Source of the DNA: Erinaceus europaeus
Lineage: Eukaryota; Chordata; Mammalia; Eulipotyphla; Erinaceidae
Assembly: GCF_950295315.1 (NCBI RefSeq)
Contig: NC_080175.1
Coordinates: forward strand, 71,369,109-71,433,108
Reading direction: 5' to 3'
Length of the DNA: 64,000 nt
The notes below the pieces were generated by a model. The model saw only the letters and a list, made by a program, of their open reading frames with translations, was not told the DNA's origin and searched no databases. The position numbers and the translations under genes were made by a program. This document shows, in pieces, positions 57,794-64,000 of this stretch; within the stretch, counting starts at the first letter, position 1, and every line of letters starts with the position of its first letter.

Positions 57794-58315
57794 AGAAAGT
57801 GAACCACCTGAGATGTTCCAGATGTCATCAGGATGCCGGCCAGGCTTCCCTAGACTGAAGACCACACCAATGTGTCCTGGAGCTCCACTTCCCCAGAGAC
57901 CCACCCTACTAGGGAAAGAGAGAGGCAGACTGGGAGTATGGACCGACCAATCAACGCCCATGTTCAGCGGGGAAGCAATTACAGAAGCCAGACCTTCTAC
58001 CTTCTGCAACCCACAATGACTCTGGGTCCATGCTCCCAGATGGATAGAGAATGGGAAAGCTATCAGGGGAGGGGGTGGGATATGAAGATTTGGTGGTGGG
58101 AATTGTGTGGAATTGTACCCCTCCTACCCTATGGTTTTGTTAATTAATCCTTTCTTAAAGAAAAAAAAAAAAAGATGAACTCCGAAAAAGCAGTCTGCCT
58201 TTTAACTGAGAAAATAGAAATTTCCTTTGAAACAATTTGTGGTGACTTAGCATGCTTTCAGTAAAAAGCTGTTTAGTAAAATACCCCCTATACAATGAGA
58301 AAAAAATGATAAATA

Positions 58316-58520
58316 TGGTGGGTGGTGGTGCACTCAGTTGAAGGCACATGTTACAGTGCAGAAGGACTTGGGTTCAGTCCTCACATGCTGGGGGAAGCAC
58401 CCTGAGCAGTGGAGCAGTGCTGCACTTGTCTTTCATTTTCTCTCCCTTTCTATCTTGCCTCTCTCATGATTTCTTTTTGTCTCTATATAATAAATATGTA
58501 AATAAAATATTAAAAAGTAA
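58316..58520 (+). mobile_element. SINE family B
   Basis: GGTGGTGGTGCACTCAG head, TTGGGTTCAGTCCTC B-box region, CTTTCATTTTCTCTCCC body and ATAATAAATATGTAAATAAA tail. Confidence 0.78.
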
Positions 58521-58526
58521 AATATG

Positions 58527-58688
58527 TCCCCCTTTTGTTTCCCTTGTTGTTGTAGCCTTGTTGTGGTTATTATTGTTGCTGTTGATGTCGTTCATTGTCG
58601 GATAGGACAGAGAGACTTGGAGAGAGGAAGGGAAGACAGAGAGGGGGAGAAAAGACAGACATCTGCAGACCTGCTTCACAAGTGGTGA
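58527..58688 (-). mobile_element. SINE family A, head missing
   Basis: Minus copy from tail (CCCTTGTTGTTGTAG) through the body to CACAAGTGGTG. The tRNA-like head is missing where the next SINE's left flank begins. Confidence 0.85.
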
Positions 58689-58716
58689 AAAAAAAAAAGT
58701 GTTTTGTCTGGGGTCA

Positions 58717-58980
58717 AGCAGCAGGTTAAGCGCACATGGCACAAAGCACAAGGACTGGCACAAGGATCCAGGTTCCAGCCCCCTGCTCTCCACCTGCAGG
58801 GAGTCACTTCACAGGCAGTGAAGCAGGTCTGCAGGTGTCTGTCTTTCTCTGCTCCTCTCTGCATTCCCCTCCTCTCTCCATTTCAACTAGGCTACAACAA
58901 CAAGGGCAACAAAGGGGGAAAAATGGCCTCCAGGAGCAATGGACTGAGTCTCAGCAAAAACCCTGGAGGCAAAAAAAATT
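58717..58980 (+). mobile_element. SINE family A, long form with shortened body
   Basis: Ends in the GGCCTCCAGGAGCAATGG block and CCCTGGAGGC. Long TSD, AGTGTTTTGTCTGGGGTCA / AGTGTTTTGTCTGAGGTCA (58699-58717 and 58994-59012). Confidence 0.9.
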
Positions 58981-59019
58981 CCAAAAAAAAAAAAGTGTTT
59001 TGTCTGAGGTCAAAAAATA

Positions 59020-60400
59020 GTTTTGAAAAGTAGAAAACATTTAGAAGACAAATGGCAAAGGTTGAATCATTAGGCTCAGAAAGACAATTTAAGAATTATT
59101 AACCATGCATGTATTATCAAACATATATTTTCAATAGACATTTTATAAAATTTGATAACATTATAAAGAATAAGAATTTCAGCTGAATAGAGCAAATGAA
59201 ATGAAAATAAATAGCTTTTTTTCCTTGACTGGTAAGCAGAGCATTACATAATTCATCATAAGAGTCACTTTTATAATCCAGATAAATGAGTTTTATGATG
59301 AGAGCAAATGAGAGGTATGTGAGAAATATTATAATCTGAGTCAAAACAATTCTACCATTAATGTCTGGTTTAGCTTACTGATAACAAATTTATTATGCTA
59401 CAGGTTCATCAAGATGAGAACCATATGCTAGTCAATAAACATTATGAAAAATGAAAGAAAAACTAAGTTGGAAGTCATTCAAGAATAGGCCATTGATTGT
59501 TTTCTTGAAATACATAAAATCTAGTGTAATGATGCTTACAAGCTCCAAGAGAGGACATAGATGAAAAAGCACCATATTTTACAAACAACACTTTGATAAA
59601 TTCCAACATGAGATTCTCTTAAATAATAATAAAATAATTACTGCTCTGAAAGTTGACATTTTAGGACAGGCCAAATGACACTATGTTATAAGAAGAAAAC
59701 TAATGTGGAACAGTTAAGGAAATCAGAAAAGTGACAAAAGTAATTGGATTGCTTTCATTGGCTATAAAATTACAAGACAGTTTGAAAGCATAATAAACAT
59801 ATGAATTGTGTTCTGAGGGGGTCAGACTGGAAGTTATAACACAGGATTTGAAAAAGACCTTGGGGTTGAAATGAATAAAAATTGACTGAAGTTCTCCGGC
59901 ACGATTTTTATCAAATAATTTTCATTTATACCTTGATATTAGAATTGATGCCATATTTTTACTTTGATCATTCTGTAAGTTTCTTCAACAGAATGGAAAA
60001 GAAAACAGGGGTGTAACAAAACTACTTGGATTGTGTACTAAACATTGACATTGATAATTGCATTTTGAAAACTAATATACTGAAATGATTAGTTATCATG
60101 GCTTACTCCTAACTCTTGCAATTTACTAATTTATTAAATGAATAAGGATGGTTATCTCTTTGCCTTTCCTCTCACTATTTCTGCAAATGTGTTCATGTAA
60201 ACACCTTCTATTTTTATGGTTTTTCTGAGATACTCCAAGTAAAACTTACTGACTGCTCTAACATCATTCTTCTGTTCCTTGTCTTTCCTCCCTCTAAAAA
60301 AGCCCATTAAATGTGCATATAATGTGCTATTAGGATAGCAACAGAAATAAGTGAATGAAATAAGGAAATTAGTGAATGAGTAAAAAATGGGATGAAAATC
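59020..60400. other. no gene seen
   Basis: AT-rich, no element recognised. 59117-59344 (minus) is open by composition. Confidence 0.5.
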
Positions 60401-60409
60401 TTCTTCACC

Positions 60410-60735
60410 TTCTTTTAGTGATTTAATAATGACTCACAAGATCGTGGGATAAGAGGGGTGCTATGCTATACAGTTCCCAATACCAGAGTTCTGTATTCCA
60501 TTCCCTCCACTGGAAAGTTCTCTAATCTTTATTGTTCTAGAAGTATGGACCAAAGATCGTTACGGGGAACAGAAAGTGGGAGGTCTGGCTTCTGTAGTTG
60601 CTTCTCCTATGGACATGGGCACTGACAGTTTGCTTTATACTCCCAGTCTGTTTCTATCTTTTCCTAGTGGGGTAGGGTTCTGGGGAAGTGGGGTTCCAGG
60701 ACCCATTGATGAGGTTGCCTGCTTAGGGAAGTTAT
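60410..60735 (-). mobile_element. L1 long-type 3' UTR terminus
   Basis: TTAGTGATTTAATAATGACTC, CTCCACTGG and CTGACAGTTTGC blocks give a minus-strand terminus, 5'-truncated near 60735. Confidence 0.8.
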
Positions 60736-60739
60736 TCTT

Positions 60740-60840
60740 GTTTTGGACATGTATACCACCCACCTCCCAGCCATCCACCCCAAAGTCTTTTACTTTGGTG
60801 CAATACGCCAATGGAATTCTAAGTGCAAACTAGTCTATAA
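60740..60840 (-). mobile_element. L1 short-type 3' UTR scrap
   Basis: CCCCAAAGTCTTTTACTTTGG is the complement of the ACCAAAGTAAAAGACTCTGG block. Confidence 0.6.
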
Positions 60841-61014
60841 AACTATTATAGCTGACACCTTTGTAACTATCTTATTATATCTTTTGCTATTCTTTCTCTT
60901 TTATTTCATCTCACTTATACTATCCTCTTAGCTGTACCATAAACACACCAGAAACTTATACTCAGAACTTTTGCATTTTTCAATTTTTTTATCTTCCTGA
61001 TAATTTTAAAAAAT

Positions 61015-61140
61015 TATCATCTTCCCTGATCCAGCTTTCTAGTCCTATTCTCAAATCTAACACTATCTTCCCAGAAAATACTCTAGCTCACCTGCATCTT
61101 CACTGCCAGGATCAGGCAAAAATAACTTACATTAAAGCAT
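61015..61140 (+). mobile_element. L1 3' UTR Y' fragment
   Basis: CCCTGATCCAGCTTTCTAGTC then CACCTGCATC and GGATCAGGCAAAAA, plus strand. Confidence 0.65.
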
Positions 61141-61164
61141 GGCAAGTATAACCCTCTCTCTCTC

Positions 61165-61292
61165 TCTGTCTCTCTCTTTCATCCAGGGTTATCACTTGGG
61201 CTTAGTGTCTGCACTATGAGTCCACTGTTCCTGGTGGCCATTTTTTTTCCATTTTCTTAGATAGGACAGAGAGAAATTAATAGAGCAGGGGG

Positions 61293-61339
<47 letters not shown>

Positions 61340-61485
61340 TAGATACGTAGATAGAGAGAGAGATAGATACACCTGTAGACCTGGTTTACTGCTTGTGAAG
61401 AGTCCCTCCTGCAGGTGGGGAACCAGGTGTCCTTGTGCTTAGTACTAAGTATGTTTCACTGGGTGTGCCACCACCTGTTCCCCAC
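61165..61485 (-). mobile_element. old SINE, long form, with GACA expansion
   Basis: CAGGGTTATCACTTGGGC, CACTATGAGTCCACTG, GATAGGACAGAGAG and GTGTGCCACCACCTG. The (GACA)n microsatellite interrupts the body. Confidence 0.8.
61301..61338 (+). repeat. (GACA)n microsatellite
   Basis: About nine GACA units inside the SINE body, followed by GATA units. Confidence 0.95.
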
Positions 61486-61599
61486 CAGCTCTCTTCTTGA
61501 AATCTATTTCACCTTAATGAGGCAGGTAGAGATTCCAACTGAAGGTAAATGTATTGCTGACCTAAGAAAATAAACATGATGGTGAGGAAGTGAAAAAAG

Positions 61600-62240
61600 T
61601 GGAATTTTGTTAGCCCAGAAGAGGTAATGAAAACTGTTGCAGCTCATGTGGAAAATAGTATAAAGATACCTTGAGCATCCAAAAGTGAAAAAACTTTATG
61701 GTCCTGAATATCAATCCCAGACATATATCCAAAGGACATATAAACACATTCAAAAGGGTCTATGAATAATCTCTTTTGCTACACTATTGACAGTAGTCAA
61801 AATATGGAATCAATTTAAATATCCTTTGGCAGATAACTAGATAAAGAAGTTGTGGGACATATACTCAACCAATGGACTATGACTCAGTCATAAAAAACAA
61901 GAACAGTTTTTGCTATTTGGGACAAATGGATAGAACTAGATGTGATTAAGTGAAATACATAAAGTCTAAAGCAATTATGCAACGGCATTACACAAAAGTG
62001 CAATATAACTAAAACAAATGAATTTTCAAAAATAATAAGTAAATCAGATTTTTGATTCTGAAAAATGTGGTGTGGTCATTATCAGCGGAAACTGATAGGT
62101 GTAGGGGTGGAAGGGAGCGGTGATGACACTGGGAATTCACTAGTGAGTACACAGAAACACACATAGGCATGAAACGACACCCCCTAAAATCTTATAATAT
62201 TATAATCCTATATAAAAAAGAAAAATAAAATCACCTTGAA
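61600..62240 (+). mobile_element. old L1, ORF2 C-terminus and 3' UTR
   Basis: AGCATCCAAAAGTG to AATACATAAAGTC keeps the outline of the ORF2 end (YLTD-like, GGACATATACTC, AATGGATAGAACTAG). Many lesions. 3' UTR to about 62230. Confidence 0.7.
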
Positions 62241-62366
62241 TATGTAACAAAAATGAAATATAGTATGAATATACATTACAATACTACAATGTCAGTTATT
62301 TTGTATACTCTTTTAAAGATAGTGAAAGAACTTTGCCAGATATCTAGTTTTAAAAATTTAATTAGT

Positions 62367-62626
62367 GGGGAGTCGGGCGCAGCTGGCGCAAAGTGCAAGG
62401 ACTGACATAAAGATCCCAGTTCGAGCCCCTGGCTCCCCGCCTGCAGGGGAATTGCTTCACAAGCAGTGAAGCAGGCCTGCAGGTAACTTTCCCTCCCCCT
62501 CTCTGTTTTCCCCTCCTCTCTCCATTTCTCTCTGCCCTATCCAACAACAACGATATCAATAACAACAACAATAACTACAACAATAGAAAACAACAAGGAC
62601 AACAAAAGGGAATAAATAAATAAATA
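62367..62626 (+). mobile_element. SINE family A lacking most of the A-box
   Basis: Head reads GGGAGTCGGGCGCAGCTGGCGC: the roughly 20 bases that contain the A-box in other copies are missing, while the B-box region GTTCGAGCCCC is kept. TSD AAAAATTTAATTAGT / AAAAACTTAATTAGT (62352-62366 and 62627-62641), one mismatch. Confidence 0.88.
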
Positions 62627-62639
62627 AAAACTTAATTAG

Positions 62640-62770
62640 TTAATTTGTAAGAAGGAGAGAGAGGACATAAGAAGCAGAGCATCATTCTGGATAATGTGTT
62701 GCCCACAATTAAACTCTGGACTACATGCTTGAGACTCCAATATTTTATTTACTATTTTACCTTCAAGGCC
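62640..62770 (-). mobile_element. SINE family C (minus), diverged
   Basis: AGGAGAGAGAGGAC, CATCATTCTGGATAATGTG and CTTGAGACTCCAATATTTT match the family C minus layout. Confidence 0.6.
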
Positions 62771-62894
62771 ATGTTGTGGAGATTTTCTAATATCATTTCC
62801 ACTAACAGTAAAATATTGCTTGAAGGAAATCTATGTTGGCAACTTTTAATAACTAGATGCAGAAAAAGGCCTACTGCCAGAGCAGAGGGGTGAT

Positions 62895-63065
62895 GTATGG
62901 GTCAATCACATCTATCACCACATGCAAGGATCTAGTTTGAATCCTATTCCCCACCTGCAGGGAATCTGCTTCACAAGCAATGGAGCAGTTTTGCAGGTGT
63001 CTGTCATTCCCTCCCTCTCTCTATCTCTCTGTCCTGTCTCAATTTTTCTCTGTCCTATCTAGTAT
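62895..63065 (+). mobile_element. SINE family B
   Basis: GGGTCAATCACATCTATCACC head side, CCCCACCTGCAGGGAATCTGC and CTATCTCTCTGTCC body. Head partly decayed. Confidence 0.65.
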
Positions 63066-63335
63066 GAAATGGGGGTGGGGGGCTATTGCCTGGTCAGTAA
63101 AATAGGTCTTTTGGGTTCTGAGCTGTTTTACGATGGAGGGACCCCTGTTCAAGAATGACCCTAATTGCACTGAAAAAAAGATAATGTGCTGTGTTCTTTC
63201 CCTCTTTCTGCCTAAAAAAGTCAGTCCACAGTGGTGAATTCCAAGGTCATAAACATAAATACATAAATAAAAAATAATAAATAAATAAATATTTATTTAA
63301 AAGACCTGCTACAGAAGAAGGAGTTATTTTCTTTT
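63066..63335. other. no gene seen
   Basis: Ends in an (AAAT)n-like stretch at 63255-63292, perhaps the tail of an unidentified retroelement. Confidence 0.4.
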
Positions 63336-63339
63336 TTTA

Positions 63340-63492
63340 ATAAGGTATTTTTTAAACTTATTTATGAGGAAGATAGGAGGAGAAAGAAAGAACCAGACAT
63401 CACTCTGGCACATGTGCTACTGGGGGATCGAACTCATGACCTCATGTTTGAGAGTCCAAAGCTTTACCACTGTGCCACTTCCCAGACCACTA
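63340..63492 (-). mobile_element. SINE family C
   Basis: CATCACTCTGGCACATGTGC, GGATCGAACTCATGACC and CCACTGTGCCACTTCCC, on the minus strand. Confidence 0.82.
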
Positions 63493-63646
63493 AGGAATCA
63501 TTTTCATAACATTTCTTTTATTTACTAGTGTATTCATTTATCTGGAAGGCATATTTTAACAAAGGCTATGAAATTTCACATTTGTTAGTTTGGGATTAGG
63601 GTAGATAACAGACAGCATGGACTAATAAATAAAGACTATAATTAGT

Positions 63647-63667
63647 AAAAAAAAAAAAAAAAAAAAG
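63647..63667 (+). repeat. poly-A run
   Basis: About 20 A bases preceded by AATAAATAAAG; may end an undetected retroelement copy. Confidence 0.7.
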
Positions 63668-63819
63668 GAGGAATCATTATAAGACTTATAAATGTCTTGA
63701 GACTGAAAATTTGCATGCAGAATCATTACACCTCCTAACCAAGTCATTGGATTAATATAATTTAGAACTGGGTCAGGGAAAAAAGTTACAAGAGTAATAT
63801 AAAGTGCACTAAAGAAATA

Positions 63820-63990
63820 GATTTGGAACTAAAGAGATAGATCAGTGGTTAACATGGGCCTTGAAATCCTGAGGCATACAGTTTGAATGCAGACACCACT
63901 TATCCAACGCTAAATAATACCCTCTCTGACCTCGGCTTCTCTCTTTCTTAATAAGCCTTTCTTTTTTCTGAAGAAATACATCTTATTCAG
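63820..63990 (+). mobile_element. SINE family D-like
   Basis: GGAACTAAAGAGATAGATCAG head and GTTTGAATGCAGACACC in the B-box position, then CTCTCTGACC and a pyrimidine body. Confidence 0.55.
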
Positions 63991-64000
63991 CTGGACAGTC

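Larger units (their letters stand above)
57384..58170 (+). mobile_element. twin-primed L1 3' UTR with nested insertion
   Basis: Inverted arm: 57384-57422 plus 57803-57812 is the Z module on the minus strand (GTATATCTAGGTTTTGGGAC, then ACCACCTGAG). Direct arm: 57813-58170 is the 3' UTR terminus on the plus strand. TSD AAAGATGGACTC / AAAGATGAACTC (57372-57383 and 58171-58182), one mismatch. The 371-bp insertion is described separately. Confidence 0.85.

Noticed and set aside
1..64000. CRISPR arrays, operons, bacterial ribosome sites
   Set aside because: No regularly spaced repeats and the DNA is mammal-like throughout; the many similar units are dispersed retroelements.

Overview
This window looks like intergenic DNA from a placental mammal, most likely a hedgehog (Erinaceidae). 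The organism call is an inference from the repeats. The commonest one is a tRNA-headed SINE with a poly-pyrimidine body and a CAA/CAATAA-rich tail, and it occurs together with an L1 lineage that has an unusually long 3' UTR. I recognise that combination as hedgehog-like, but I could not search a database. I found no host protein-coding exon, no rRNA and no functional tRNA gene. Nearly every open frame longer than 100 codons is a piece of L1 ORF1 or ORF2, or the antisense shadow of one.

Layout. 1-730: 3' part of a non-L1 reverse transcriptase element, open from the window edge. 1484-1920: a clean solo LTR with a 6-bp target-site duplication (TSD). 2-18 kb: SINEs of several families and old L1 scraps, including a rearranged L1 (4901-5747), a 274-bp mini L1 3' UTR (8462-8735) and an old 5'-inverted L1 (10260-10830). 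19-26.3 kb: three successive 5'-inverted L1s, the last (22550-26234) young, with a perfect 15-bp TSD and a nearly open ORF2 part. 28.7-36.1 kb: a composite L1 locus with a 5' UTR, an ORF1 fused to late ORF2, SINEs, a second ORF2 and a 3' UTR, the whole flanked by a 12-bp direct repeat. 36.4-40.3 kb: more minus-strand L1 3' UTRs, one probably twin-primed. 42-45 kb: an unfamiliar 202-bp insertion with a GAA tail (42306-42507) and an inverted old L1. 45-64 kb: AT-rich unannotated sequence with scattered SINEs, L1 3' UTR copies, microsatellites and one more twin-primed L1 (57384-58170).

The parts do not form a pathway. The common theme is retrotransposition: L1 ORF2 supplies the endonuclease and reverse transcriptase that presumably inserted both the L1 copies and the SINEs. 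The points most worth following are the non-L1 reverse transcriptase at the left edge, the GAA-tailed insertion, the high number of 5'-inverted L1s, and the modular L1 3' UTR. I did not find convincing evidence of a new multi-gene system.
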